From contig NC_054740.1 in the NCBI RefSeq assembly GCF_018143015.1, forward strand, positions 50,092,240 through 50,156,239: DNA of 64,000 bases, given 5' to 3'. A program made the translations under genes and the position numbers. Of the stretch, positions 42,742 through 55,440 are shown in pieces. The stretch is from Lytechinus variegatus. Taxonomy: Eukaryota; Echinodermata; Echinoidea; Temnopleuroida; Toxopneustidae. Below the pieces are notes generated by a model that searched no databases, had not been told where the DNA came from, and saw only the letters and a list, made by a program, of their open reading frames with translations. Positions within the stretch are counted from its first letter, which is position 1. Every line of letters starts with the position of its first letter.

Positions 42742-42882
42742 CGCCATTTGATGTTATAGTGTTATAGCGCCATCTGCGTCTGTCATGCGACAACTCGTCT
42801 GTCCTACACTTCGGTTAATTACGGTTAATAAAAGTATTGATCTACAACTACAAAGTTGCAACTGTGTCTTAATTTATTGTCG
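42742..42882 (+). repeat. 5' LTR (141 bp)
   Basis: Identical base for base to 59209-59349. It begins CGCCATTTG and ends ATTGTCG, lacking the usual TG...CA ends. An AATAAA polyadenylation-type signal lies in the run ggttaataaaag near 42827. Confidence 0.85.
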
Positions 42883-42884
42883 TG

Positions 42885-42902
42885 CTGGCCGCTATTGGGA
42901 TT
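42885..42902 (+). promoter_or_regulatory. Candidate primer-binding site
   Basis: A TGG trinucleotide two bases past the 5' LTR begins TGGCCGCTATTGGGATTC, where the tRNA primer site of an LTR element is expected. The matching tRNA was not identified, so the assignment rests on position and the leading TGG. Confidence 0.4.
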
Positions 42903-43048
42903 CACTCACGCCTGATTTCTTTTCTGAGGCCACGTTTGAAGGACTTTGCTGAGAGGAAAACAGCCGGTTGCACCGTAAAAGTAAGTTTACCGTGAACGAG
43001 TAGTTGGTTAGATCTAGCCGTAAGTAGTGTCGGTCCCACAGCCTTACA

Positions 43049-45420
43049 ATGGCGTGTAGTATGCCGAAAGTACCTAAGCAATGGTGCTTGGGTAAAATTG
43101 AATCCATTACATCCTTTGAAGGATGGAGGCAGAATCTTTTGTACACTTTGAATCTTGATCCTAACTTTGCTTTCTTCCTTTCTGAGTCGGTAACATGGGG
43201 TAAGAAAACAAAAGCTAACCCTACAAGGGGTTTCATAGATGACAATCCCTCTGTTCCTTCAGAATTACGCAAAACTGCTCAACAGAAAGCGAACCTACTT
43301 GATCTTATGCTAGGTCAGATTGCTAACTTTTGTCCCGTCATTGCTAGAAATTCTATTGTCCGCAATTCCACTTCTTTGAACGACATTTGGGCCACTATTA
43401 GACTTCACTATGGCTTTCAGGCAACAGGCGCTCATTTTTTGGATTTTTGCGAGATCAAGCTGGAATCTGATGAGCGGCCAGAAGATTTATATCAGAGATT
43501 ACTTGCCTTTGTCGAGGACAATTTGTTGACAGTTGTTAGTGGTATTACCCATCATGGTGATCCCATCTTGGACGATGAAGAACTTTCGCCTTCCATTGAG
43601 AATTTCATTGTTCTGCAGTGGCTTCGCCTTTTGCACCCTGACCTCCCCCAGGTGGTGAAGCAAAGGTACGGCACAGAACTCCGTTCACGTACACTTGCAT
43701 CCCTCAAACCTGAAATTTCTCAGGCTCTTACTAGTCTTTTGGAGTCAGTTGAATGTTCCAGGGCGATGCGTACAGCGGCTTTTCCGCCCCGTGGTCGTAG
43801 TCAGACTGCTCCCAAGCGTACTCAGTCTCGAACCCCGGCGAAGTTCCGTCCCAGGCCTTCCAAATCTTGTCCACTCTGTGTTCAGGCTGGCCGTCCTAGT
43901 GACCATTTTTTGAGTGTCTGTCCTTACCTTCCAGACTCCGATCGGCAGTACATGGCTAAGGCCAGGCAGGTTGCCAAGATTTTCGATGATGGTGGTTCCG
44001 ATGATTTTGACGGTGAGGTTGACCCCCAGGAGTCATGTGACGAGGCTTGTTTTTCACCAGACCCTGGCCGTGGAGGTACCTCTTCCACACTGCGTGTCCA
44101 AGTTCGCCAGTCTCCTTATTTTGACGCATTTTATGATCATCATGCTGTTCGTATCACCCTTGACAGTGGTGCTACTGGGAATATGATGCGTGCTTCTACG
44201 GCCCGAGTATTAGGTTGTAACGTATCCTCCACCACCCAGTCAGCTCATCAGGCTGATGGGTCCTCCCCGCTGCAGGTTTGTGGTGAAACCCGTTTCACCG
44301 TTTGTCGTGGCAATCATGAGTTCCATTTTGAAGGATTGGTCATTGAGAACCTTGATGTTGACGTTTTGGCTGGTACTCCATTCATGGAAAGGAATGATGT
44401 GGCCATCAGGCCAGCAAGGAGGGAGATTTCCTTGGCTGATGGTACTGTGTTCAGTTACGGTTCCTGTAGTAAGCCTAAGGCTGGTCATGCAGTGCGTCGC
44501 GCATTTGTCCTTCGTGCCCCTTCTCAGACTACTACGATATGGCCAGGTGAATTCCTTGAGTTTTTCCTACCTCCTGAGTTTTCTGCTGATGAGACACTTG
44601 TCTTAGAGCCTCGCTCAGATTCCCCTCCTACACCAATGATCACAGAATTCTTTCCGACTCCAGGTGTTGTCTCTAGTGTTGCTGGTAGGATCCGCATCCC
44701 AAACCTCTCTTGCGGTCCTTGTGTTATCCGTCGCAATGAACATCTTTGTCAGGTTTGTCCAGTGGTTGCCTCAGATGGCGATCAGGTTGCGCAAATTCCT
44801 CCTAGTCAGACTGCCCTCCCCTCTGTGGTGCAGGGAGGGCCGTCATTATCACAGCCTTCTCAGTCTGTTATTGTGGATCCTGATAATATCCCCCCCTCAA
44901 AGGCAAGGGGTGATTTTCAGTCTCTTCATGCAGTACATGATTGTGTGTTTAGCCCTTCATCTAAGGGTTACAATGGTGCATCTGGTCCATTCAAGGCCGT
45001 CGTGAACATGGGTCCTGTTCAGCCCCCACAACGCAAGGGTCGCCTTCCCTTGTATTCCCAAGAGAAGCTTATTGAGTTGCAGCGTAAGTTTGATGACCTT
45101 GAGAAACTTGGCGTCTTTGCACGCCCTGAGGATATTGGTGTTACGGTTGAATATGTCAACCCGTCGTTTCTTGTGAAGAAGCCGAATGGCGGCTCTCGTC
45201 TTGTCACAGCCTTTGCTGATGTTGGGCGCTACTCTAAGCCCCAGCCCTCAGTTTTGCCAGACGTTGATTCCACTCTGAGAAAGATAGGTCAGTGGAAGTA
45301 CATTATTGCATCTGATCTTGCAAGTGCCTTTTATCAAATACCTCTCTCTCGTGATTCAATGAAGTATTGTGGTGTTGCTACCCCTTTCCGCGGCATCAGG
45401 GTTTACACCCGTTGTGCTAT
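43049..45420 (+). pseudogene. Retrotransposon gag-pro-RT, 5' part of a split polyprotein
   Basis: The open frame from ATG 43049 continues to a stop at 45440-45442, but the last 22 bases belong to the inserted DNA transposon. Residues 1-250 are gag-like with no strong motif. A zinc knuckle of form C-x2-C-x8-H-x4-C lies at residues 274-291, a variant of the usual CCHC spacing. An aspartic protease with D-S-G-A-T sits at about 372-376. The reverse transcriptase starts near 660 and includes [12 protein letters not shown] around 754-766, with the first catalytic Asp at 756. There is no stop or frameshift between gag and pol. The frame is broken in the RT before the catalytic A-D-D motif, so this half cannot give an active enzyme. 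Confidence 0.85.
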
Positions 45421-45433
45421 CACGGCTGTTTCA
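45421..45433 (+). repeat. 5' terminal inverted repeat of the DNA transposon
   Basis: CACGGCTGTTTCA, exact reverse complement of 56049-56061, directly preceded by the target duplication CTAT. Confidence 0.85.
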
Positions 45434-47269
45434 CTCCCATAGGCTATGTACAAAATAAGCCCTTTCAAGTACGCGCGCACGAAATCCTCGCGCGCTGCCC
45501 AGCCAGCTGATAAGCTATTTCAACTTTTACACTACTCGACGATCAACTGTAAGATTTCAATTCAACATGTGTTAAAAAGCTACATTTTTGGAGGTTTGCC
45601 TTACCTTTTAAGGTTATTCCTTTCCATCGTCATATGGTATCTCCAAAATTTCACGAGAAATCACATTCCAAATTTCGAAAATCCTTATCATTTTGATGAT
45701 ATTCACATAAATCCTGAAAGTTCCACTCTTATTAGTGACATTTTCAGTGCAATCGCGAATGAGCCTGGCCCCTGGGACTTGCAGAGAGGGACCATTTCAG
45801 GCATAATATCTTGAAAAACACTACTCCGATTTGGTGTTCTCAACGTCTCAAAAGATATAATGTCTTGCTTAATAATATATCCGATCGGCATCAATAACCC
45901 ATCATTAGTTGTCTTTTAATTCTACTTTTGCTACCCAGTACGACTACTGCACGTCAAATACCATATACGGTATTTGACGTTGCCAAGTTTCTTCTGGGAA
46001 CTTATAACACGATCATTGTTTCATTATAAGATTTGGAAGGTGTATATTTCATGAATAAAGTAACAAATTCAAATAAAAATAAGTTTGTTAAAAGTTTTAG
46101 ATATTTTTTGTTAAGTTTTGTCAGAAAAATTATGACGATATGTTGAATTTACTTTATATAGATTTGAATCATTGAAATTTATAAATACCAATTGGCAATC
46201 GATCCTTCACCGCTAACGATTTACGATTTATTTGTAAACAAAACTATCTGGACGTCATCGATCACACTTTGAATGCGGAAATGGGTCTAGATCTAACGTT
46301 AGGTCCAAGACCGGACCAAACACAGCGAGACCACTTGAACAAATGTATTTGTTTTAGAGGAAAATTCTACTTGAATTATTCCATTACTCTTCTCATAATT
46401 AAAATTTGAGAGAAATGTTGCAACTAAAACGATTCACGTTCGTCTGACAGCATTTTGTGATCCTTTTTAGCCTTGATCCTGGGGAGAGCCTATTTTAGAA
46501 TGGGAGATCGAGTCGACGATACCAAGTACATGTACCACGGATCATGATTGATCATGGAAAAAAAATTATTTCTTCTAACTAGCTGTCATCATATAAGCCG
46601 TGAGAGTACATTGGCCTATTTTTTCAATGGCATGAATTGCTTAAGTTGGCGGTCCTCTAAAAAAATAGGCAAACTCTTTCTCATTAAAAAAATGAAAAAA
46701 ATAAATAACTTGTTATAGTAGCCTAAGTAGGAATATTTAAGAGGGATGGGTCAAGCTGAATGAAATGTTGATGACCCCCCCCCAAAAAAAAACAGAGTCT
46801 TAGCCTCCAATTTTTGGTCGTCCCTAACCCCCCCAAAAAAAAATAAAAAGAAATAAATGAATAAATAAATAATTGAATAAAAAAGGGTCTTTCAAAAAAT
46901 TTAGTAAGGGCGGTCTTTTTTTTCTATCTCGGCGCTTCCCTCTTGAAAACTTATAGATCATTTTAATCTTAAATCTGCCTTTTTTATTTGTAATGTTTCA
47001 TGATTTTATGCTTTTCCATCATGCTAATCATTTGTAAATATTGTGATTGTTATGATTTACTTCAATAAAAACTTAAATATAAAAAATAGTGTTTTTTTTA
47101 ATTGTGGTGGGGGGTGGGAGGGTTAAAAAAATTGAAGGGGGTTTAACCCCTGTAACCCCCACCCCTGTGTATGCCACTGACTTGTTAATACTGAACCAGA
47201 TCCAGAGACAGGGGCCGGCCCCGGGGCCATCTTACTTTTGAGGATAAGGCAGTCCCCCCCCCCCCCGCC
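45434..47269. other. Transposon interior, no gene recognised
   Basis: AT-rich sequence with a 122-codon open frame (45446-45814) that begins 25 bases inside the transposon and resembles no family I know. Poly-C/poly-A runs occur near 46770-46850. No exon or domain is supported. Confidence 0.5.
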
Positions 47270-47411
47270 CCTTCTGGAAAGTGGTGTTAGGTGCCATGGA
47301 AGTTTTGAAAATGGGGGCTGACCATGCAATAATCATATTTATATGGTAATTTTTATGTTTTTGTACATGGTTTAAGAAAGCCCTCACAGCCCCCCCCCCC
47401 TCACAGCCCCT
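47270..47411. mobile_element. hAT-like MITE copy (degenerate) inside the DNA transposon
   Basis: Shares the core 'gctgaccatgcaa ... tttttatgtttttgtaca' (reverse orientation of other copies) and a terminal CAGCCCCTG. It is more diverged than the copies in the palindrome arms. Confidence 0.5.
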
Positions 47412-49498
47412 GGTGTTGACTAGTATCATTGTCACTGATTTTTTTAAAAATAACTTTGTTAAATTTTTTAAATGGAAACTATGTTTTTTCTTATTGTGGA
47501 GGTGAAATATTACCCCCCCCCCACCGTCATAAATACCCAAGCCAATCCAACCCCACAATACCTCAGAGGAAGGTCCAGTATTTTTAAAATCAAGAGGGTG
47601 CAAAGAGCAAAACTGAAAATTGATTGGGTGCAGATGACAATTTTCTATGCAATTTCCTAAAACTGGCTATAGGCCTATAGTTATATTAGCAGTATGTTCA
47701 ATTGAGATATTTTTTTCAAAATGAGGAGGGGGGGGGGGGGACATCCCTTCCAACCCTGCCTTTGACTCTGGTTTTTCAGTTCATCAATACTGCCTTTGTC
47801 CCGTTTCATTAATTGTTTGTTGTCAGTGATCAAGGATTTAATATGCATCGGCCCCATTGCATAAAAAAGTTACAATTATGATTTACCATGCAAATACAAC
47901 TTGTATGGAGTCCTTGATCTTGATTGGCTTTGATTAGTGTTAACATGGTAGTTACCATTTGATAACAAGGTTACCATAATACTAACTTTTATGCAATTGG
48001 GGCACTGGAGAAGGCAAAATTGAGGAAGGGGTGGCGTATTAATGACAATGGCCTTTCATTTGGATAAGGCTGCCTAATCAAGGAGTCATTCTCAAAATAT
48101 AGCATGCCAGGCAGCATACAAGTATATGTGCCTCACCCTTGTTCCTTTATCCTTGATTATACAGCAGAATGTTAGATGTCTCAAGTAGTCATGGCAGGTC
48201 ATCCCTTGCTTATAACAAGAGTAAGATTATATAAACGAATTTCATTCAAAATTTACAATAAAATTGCAGTGAATTACTACATATTTTAGGAAGTTTAGAT
48301 ACGGATAGAGTTTCGTTCACATTCAACTATTTATTGAACCACATTTGAAAATTTGCCCTCCAGTGACATTACATGCACAGATATATATATATAAATAAAC
48401 ATCAAGACAATAATTTTACTTGAAAGAAACCTTCCAATAAAATAATATTTTAATAAGCATGTATAACAACTGAGGTAGGAGGTAAAGTTCAATCTCTACA
48501 TGTCTGTTGGGTTAATGAAACCCTCGTAACTTTATAAAAGCTATAAAATATGGATGAAAGGAGAAGGGATTGAACTCCTAAATGAAAACAATGGTCACTT
48601 GTCAGGTCTGCATTATATACCCCCTCCCAAAAAAAGAATTAATATGAATATGAAAAAAATCAGTCATTTTAAAACATAATATATTTGCAAATTTCATGTG
48701 ATCTACCACTCACACAGCCAAAAAAATTGGTTATCTAATAATCATTGTTGTATGCATATCAATTACAGTGTACATAACAATTAAAAAAAACACTGAAAAA
48801 ATACTTTCACCTTCACATGCCTGGCAAATTCAGTACCCCGTGGATAATTTTTTTTATGCAATGATACAAGACTTAAAAATACAATAAATATAAATTACAA
48901 ATCAGATAAGTGACTACTGGTAATTGATTAGATTGGATATGACATGCACATGTAGCTCATTCCTTTATATTCTCAAAATTATTGAATTTGTAAAAATAAT
49001 CTGAATCTCGTTGTTCTCTGCATTTTAAGTGACTAGAAATGTAAACCATAGTCATAATTCATATGATACAATATAATACATTGCTATTATAATACACATT
49101 TTCAGTTGTTTTTAACCTACTATTTAACATACAATTCAATTCAAGGTTTATTAGAAACATGAGTCGCAGCCAAATGGCTGAATTGTTCATGTATACAAAG
49201 TAAAAACAATAAAAAGACTCATTACATATTTCAAACATTAAAAAACAGTAACCTTTGTAAAAACTGACATGAGGAATATGTGTATAGGCAAGAATACTTT
49301 GGCAAAGAAAATTTATATACATGTACATAAGATAATGAGGAAATAGTAAATTAAAAATAATAAAAAACAAAATACGTAAACGTTTGTAAAAGATCAATAA
49401 AAATATATGGATATTAAAAAGAGTTGATTTCCTCATTCATTAAAAAACTTACTTGATATTGCAAGTAGGCTGGTATTGCTTTCAAATGAGCAATGGGT
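47412..49498. other. Transposon interior, no gene recognised
   Basis: AT-rich sequence with poly-C runs near 47510, a poly-G run near 47730 and scattered short open frames without recognisable domains. Confidence 0.4.
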
Positions 49499-50042
49499 TT
49501 ATTGATTGGGCATGTCTTTATTCAGGAGATCTATGAAATATGGTATGGGGCTATTGCGAAATCGATTTGTCCTACATTTGTATTGCTGATATCTAGGAGT
49601 ATGTCGGAGATTGATGGGTAAGTTTTTTGGAGGAGGTAACCAGGTACTGAATGTTGGATATTTGGTTACAGATATTGCGAAATCCAGGCCGAGTTTCTCC
49701 CTTCTGTATTCCAGAGTAGGAATTTCACATGATAGGCAAGCACTGGCATAATCTGTGTAGTTTGCCCGGGTAGTTTGGGCCCAACATGATTCTACAAGCT
49801 CTTTTTTGAATTTGCTCTAAACTTCTTACATATTTCTTTGTAAGCCCACCATTAAAAACTGGGGTGCAATATTCCATAACAGGACGAATGTAGCCCATGT
49901 ATACCAATTTCAGATCCGATAGAGACAGCCCATATTGCTTCGAAAGCCTAAACATGTACAACTTCCTGTTACATTTTTTGATGATTTCCATGATATGTAT
50001 GTCCCATTTTAGATTGGATTGGACGATTACACCAAGAATTTT
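49499..50042 (-). pseudogene. Non-LTR retrotransposon (LINE) reverse transcriptase 3' fragment
   Basis: On the minus strand, from about 50042, the reading KILGVIVQSNLKWD leads into a 1-frame stretch with YIRPVMEYCTPVF and LEQIQKRACRIM, the thumb and C-terminal region of LINE reverse transcriptases. After a frameshift near 49740 the reading continues through LSCEIPTLEYRREKL and RTNRFRNSPIPYFIDLLN to a stop at 49501-49499. This is the end of ORF2 of a Jockey/CR1-like element without RNase H. It is 5' truncated and frameshifted, so inactive, and predates the movement of the DNA transposon that carries it. Confidence 0.8.
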
Positions 50043-51607
50043 AACAGACTGTTACATGTTATTAACTTCTTAATCAATACACTTCAAATCGAACAAGAGT
50101 GTTGCTAAGGCGGGCACAAGATATATGCTGTCTGTAACATGGAAAATGGAGCTATTGGTCAAACAAGATAAGTGAAAGATGGTGACTTCACCTTTGACCT
50201 TCTGACCTCTAAATCAATAGGCTTCCTGGGATCCATGCTAGTATCGTGCACCAAATTATATGAGCCTAGATTCTACAAGCTCTTTTTTTAAATTGCTCTA
50301 AACTGAAGTTATCACGTTTACAAGGAAAAGTTAACGGACGGACGGACACCGAGCATGATACCATAATACGTCCCGTCAAGACGGGCGTATAAAAAGTGAT
50401 GCCTGTAGTCTTTGAATAAAAGTTTGAAGTGAAATATATCTAAATTATTGGAACTAAATTTTTTTTTTCAATTTGAATATTATATTATTATGACATTTTC
50501 CTACTAGTGTAGTATAATTAGACATGTCATGAATAATAACTGTAGAGAGACATTCCAGAAGTCTTTTTTTTATTGATAATTGAATTTAATATTATTCAAT
50601 TATTGGCATTTAACTCGACAAATACTTTTTCCATTATCCACCCATTTCCATACCGAACTTCTGACCATATTGAATTGCATAATAATGCAGGCAAGACTGC
50701 CAGAGATGTCTTATTTGTATTGAAATACATTCATGTTAATACCCTCCTTTTAAATAAATTTGTCAGCTTGCAATCAGAATTTGATCAATTCTAACTGCAT
50801 ATCAATTAAAGTTTTGAAAGTTTTGAAATTGTTTAAAATGCTTTGACTTGTCTCTTCTTCCAGATGAATAGTTCTGAACTAATCTAGGATATTTTCAGCT
50901 ACTAACACCTAATAGATGTTTTGGGTGAATTCTATCTTGATCTTTATAAGTACATCAAAGGCTGCAAGAACTCTTTTCCCGTATCCTATGGTTGCGCACT
51001 TTAAAATTTCACTGTAGCATTTAACCTTGCAGCAAATATTCTGCACATGGATATTGGTACATATACTTGCACATGTTTCTCAAAACTCTTATTATTGACA
51101 TCGTTTAATAATTATTGATAAAAAAATAATGAATTTGTCAGATTTGATGGAGAAATACTAAATTTGAAAAAAAAATAATTATAAGCAAAAGATAGGGAAT
51201 CCAATAAACCACCTTTTCTGACTAAGTAATTTTCAGTTGATTATTAACATTAGGCAGTTGATTATTAACATCAGGCCTTTGACCCATTATCCTAATGAAA
51301 GTACATGTATTACCCAAGGATCAGATGTAGTGTGAACATAATTGATGCAGAAATAAAGGAATGTGACCAAGTTGAACAAAAACTTGACCTTTTGACCCCA
51401 ACTTCCTTTTGTAGTGAGTACCTCAGTAAATACTGAAAACATAATGAATGAAAAGTTTCACCATGTCCAATTTGTAGAACTTTTTCCTAGATAATGTTAC
51501 AAGTAGACCGTTTTTTAACTATATGTGAACTTGAGGTTTACTGTGTTTGTAGCAAAACTGGGCTCCTAAAAACATTCACAGGACATGTTAACTACAATAA
51601 AGGCCAG

Positions 51608-51755
51608 TAGAAGTAGAACAACAAGAAGCTCTTGAAAAAGCTGGAATCACACTTGAAGCAGCTAAACATTCATTCGTGGAAAGAGCCTCCAGTTCATTGT
51701 TTGGAAGAAGCGTTAGGAAGATGGTCACGTCGAAATCAACAAGATACCTGGAACA
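51608..51755 (+). pseudogene. Exon-like fragment of an unassigned protein (first of two)
   Basis: The open stretch reads VEVEQQEALEKAGITLEAA and continues to TSKSTRYLE, bounded by a CAG at 51605-51607 and a good GTAAGT donor at 51756. Its last two bases join in phase to the exon-like piece at 53297. The reading is on the plus strand and is not one of the longest open frames, so the call rests on splice signals plus the continuity of the second piece. Function unknown. The start of the gene was not found. Confidence 0.45.
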
Positions 51756-53296
51756 GTAAGTAACGCAAATTCTTAGCACTGTGAATTAAATGAGAGAATT
51801 ATCTTAATTCAAAGCTCATCACCTGTACAAATGCAACATACTACTTGTTCATTTCTTTGAAATATAGATAAAACATAATTTTTTTAAAGAATGGTTTACA
51901 AGTATAGATGTTGATCTACTTATAGTTGGAAAAAAATATATATCCCCTTCCTTATGATATCCAAATCACTTTGATTTCTCATCTTCAAGCATTTTCTTCC
52001 ATATTGAATAATTTTTACATTTAAAATAATAGTAACTGTGATAGAAATTGACACAATATTCAGAAAGTAATATGTTTCACCCTTTTACTTTCCTTTTCTT
52101 CTCCCCTTTTCTTTGTGGTGAAAATTTTTGGAGCCATGAACCAGTGTGTACATGCAAGTGAGTGGGGGCATTTTCTTTCAACCTGTATAGTGGCAGATGA
52201 ATTTAAAAGCACCAAATTTGAATTGCGGGGGAGGGTGTCTTCTAATGAATGGCCATCAAAATATTAAATTAAAATTGTTATGTATATATGCTTTAGAGCT
52301 TATACATGTGAAGAAAGCTTCTTCTTGTTTAATAGTCATTCAAAGAGATTTACATAACAAAATGCAGCAAAGGCATTGGCCATGATGAATGATGGGCACC
52401 TTAATTGGTCCACAGTACAGACAGATGAAAAGGTAAATTTCACTGAGAATTAATGTCATACTGACCTCACTGTCTTTATTATCTCCGTTCTTCTTATCAA
52501 TGGATAACCACTGAAGACCTGGCTCAAGATCTCTGGCAGTGCATGGCTCCTTGGGGTGGGGGGGGGGGCTGACCAACGGGAATTGCATCGTCTGATCTTC
52601 ACAGTCAAAGGTAGTGTCCCATCACTGCTATAGCCCCATTCCTGCATAAGATTTTGCATATGTTGCAATTGCATTCTGTAGGTAATCAAGAAATGACCAG
52701 GTTTGCCAATCCTCACTTGAACCATGGACAGTCAACAGTGATTCACTAGGTCCATAGCAGAGTCACAGACTGGAGGTGGTTAGACAACAGAAACAGAAAG
52801 AAAAGTTAGCACCAGAATATTGCTTTATTTTGAATAGTTTTAATGATCATAAAGAATGTGAAATCAATAAATTCATCTCAAGGACATTGCCACAAAGGAT
52901 TATTCATGATCATTTCATTTGCACCTTTAAATGACAATAGATATTATAATCTGCCACCAGATTCATGATTAAATTCATCAAAAGTGAGAATATATACAAT
53001 CATAAATCTTTCCTGGAGACAGAATAAAGCATTGGATTTGTACTAAAACAAGTTTTTGAGCAAATTTTGATCTGATATGCACTTGCATAATTGTATTATT
53101 TTTTTTAAAACTGTGCCGATTGTCACCAGTGTGGCCTCAAATTTTTCATTACCAGAAGACTCAAACGAAAAAGAGTAATAGAAATATCTTTAAAAATGTT
53201 GAGGGAGGTCAGCCTTTTTTTCATAGCTAAAGCTATTAATTGGTAGAAATCATCAAAACCTACCCATATGTTCATGTTCCATCATCTTTCCACAGG

Positions 53297-53401
53297 AATG
53301 GATTTCTCACAACTCACGATGGGACAATTCCTGAAGAAGAGGTGTGGATTAAGTTTGGGGGAGATCATGGTGGACAGGTGGAGGCTCATTTAAGTTGGTG
53401 A
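53297..53401 (+). pseudogene. Exon-like fragment with IKFGGDHGG motif (second of two)
   Basis: Follows a TTTCCACAG acceptor and reads NGFLTTHDGTIPEEEVWIKF, then GGDHGG, before a premature TGA at 53399-53401. In the next frame the sequence carries on with TGGGSFKLVIQ, which suggests a small frameshift in an ancestral G-G-D-x-G-G-G-S-F-K motif. I recall such a motif in expanded, possibly transposon-related proteins of echinoderms and cnidarians, but could not check this. Captured gene piece or decayed transposase are both possible. Confidence 0.45.
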
Positions 53402-54642
53402 TACAGAGGTCTGCAATGTGGAAAACACAATGCCTCATAGAAATCCTTGTTTGTTGGATGCTATGAAGGTTCCTTCCATCTCATTGCTTCAGAAAATGAC
53501 TCATTCCATCACCAAGCAACTGACAAATGAAGAAGATTAAATGTAGAAGTTAGGATATTGGAGACATAAATTTCAAATATCTATTTTGTAACGTCACAGA
53601 TGTGTAGATTACTGAAAATTGTGTGATATAATTTTTTAATTTTTTATATAAAATTAAAAAGTAAAATAGCTGGCAGTTGTTTTAGATGTTTATTTTATCT
53701 GATGTAATATAGGTATGATTTAGATTTAACCTCTGATGTAACATACATATTTTTTCCTTCAATTTTTGAGACTAGGGGAACTAGTTGAAAGGATACATAA
53801 AATAAAAAAACCTATAAATATATTGGTAATAATGTCATTTTCATGTGTGAAATTAGATTTTTCAGATTATGTTGGTGACATTAGTTAAATATGACGTATC
53901 AACACTCAAATCAACAAAAGAAGAAATTCTTTGAATACATGTTTCACCAGAGAACAACTATCATGATGATAAAAAAGACGAACAGAATTTATGCTAATCT
54001 TCCCTGTACAAAACGTGCACACAGAAGACATGTTATATTAAAGATAAAAGGATCTTTGAAAAATGAAAGTCATCTTATGATGAAATTTAGAAAACAAGAA
54101 ATGCCACAAAAGAAGCGCGTGCAGAGATAAACTATCATGTATGAACTATAATAATAAATGTATATTTTGGTCTGATACAATAGAAAATTAAAATTTAGGG
54201 CCTACCTGACCTGTGTGTATAGTTTCTTGTGAATAAATGTAGCAATGTGTGTTATTGATTGATTCATTGAAACTAAAAAATTGAGAAAACAAAGAAATAA
54301 AAAAACACAAAATCCTTCATTTCAGACCCAATTCCCCGGACCCACCGTATAGACTCTATGAAGTACAGCATATTTTTAATGCAATACCCTCCCCATGTAT
54401 CTGAAAAAACCTCAAGCAGAATCTAACCCTAAAAAATCAATTAAAAAATCTAAAGAAATAAAAAAACACAAAATCCTTCATTTCAAACCCAATCCCCGGA
54501 CCCGCCGTATAGACTCTATGCAGTACAACATATTTTTAATGCAATACCCCCCCCCCATGTATCTGGAAAAACCTCAAACCTCAAGCAGAATCTAACCCAC
54601 CCTAAAAAAATCAATTAAAAAATCTAGAATCTATAGGGCCTA
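53402..54642. other. Transposon interior, no gene recognised; short tandem duplication
   Basis: A duplicated unit of about 160 bases occurs at 54290-54440 and 54455-54610, sharing 'cacaaaatccttcatttca' and 'ccgtatagactctatg'. A basic 79-codon frame at 53891-54130 has no recognised domain. Confidence 0.5.
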
Positions 54643-54770
54643 CTAGTACTACCACTTAGCCGAGAGGACACAGTGATATTTTTATGATTTTGATATTGTC
54701 ATTTGATCAAATGACAATATCAAAATCATAAAAAATATGATCACCGAGTCCTCCAGGCTAACTAGCAGTA
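54643..54770. repeat. Spacer-free palindrome inside the DNA transposon
   Basis: The axis lies between 54706 and 54707. The inner 28 bases on each side (54679-54734) are perfectly complementary. Pairing continues with mismatches out to CTAG at 54643 and 54770. Length and terminal shape suggest a short foldback MITE or a cruciform-forming site. Confidence 0.75.
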
Positions 54771-55005
54771 GCACTGCTGGCCTTGAATCTAGTCACTAGT
54801 GCGGTGTAGTCAATATAGCCGCAGTATCACAGATATGGGTAACACTGACTGTAAATTTGTATGCAAAAAAAAAACAAATGGCCAAAAATATTGCAAGTGT
54901 TGTCATGATTGTGAAAATAAGAGTCTAGACCAAGACTGTGAAATACCCTTTTTTACGAGTCAAAGTTAGCACTCTCAGTCTCACTCAGGCAGTCTGGCTC
55001 AGCTA

Positions 55006-55440
55006 GCTCTGCCTTAACCCAGGGAGCGCCCAGGAGCTCATGTATTGACCCATACTCATGGGACAAGGGTAGATTATGGTCAAAATATCTAGCAAGATAA
55101 ATTATGAAAACAGAAATTATGCACTTACCACGATTACAGTATATGGATGAAGGTCTAACGATCGATGGCAATTCATAACAAAAATGGCCGATCGAGACGG
55201 GGGTAGGAGAAAACTTTTCGTTTGTTTGAGGTTCCAGTCTGTGCCCAGATGTCTGAAAAACTGCCACTCGTTAGACCATCATCCATATAATCGTGGTAAG
55301 TGCAAAATTTCTGTTTTCATAATTTATCTTGCTAGATATTTTGACCATAATCTACCCTTGTAGACCATTGAGTATGGTCAATTACACGGTAAGCTCCTGG
55401 GCTCCCGCCCGCTACGCGGACGGGAGTTCCCTGGGTTAGC
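55006..55440. repeat. Inverted repeat pair with roughly 105 bp spacer
   Basis: Arms at about 55006-55165 and 55270-55440 share 'gggtagattatggtcaaaatatctagcaagataaatt' type sequence in opposite orientation, plus a shared stretch around 'ctcctgggc' and 'ccctgggtta'. The second arm has an extra GC-rich hairpin (CCCGCCCGCTACGCGGACGGG). Part of the cargo near the 3' end of the DNA transposon. Confidence 0.7.

Noticed and set aside
45446..45814. 122-codon frame just inside the 5' end of the DNA transposon as a transposase
   Set aside because: No recognisable domain, no catalytic triad visible and too short. Kept only as part of the transposon interior.
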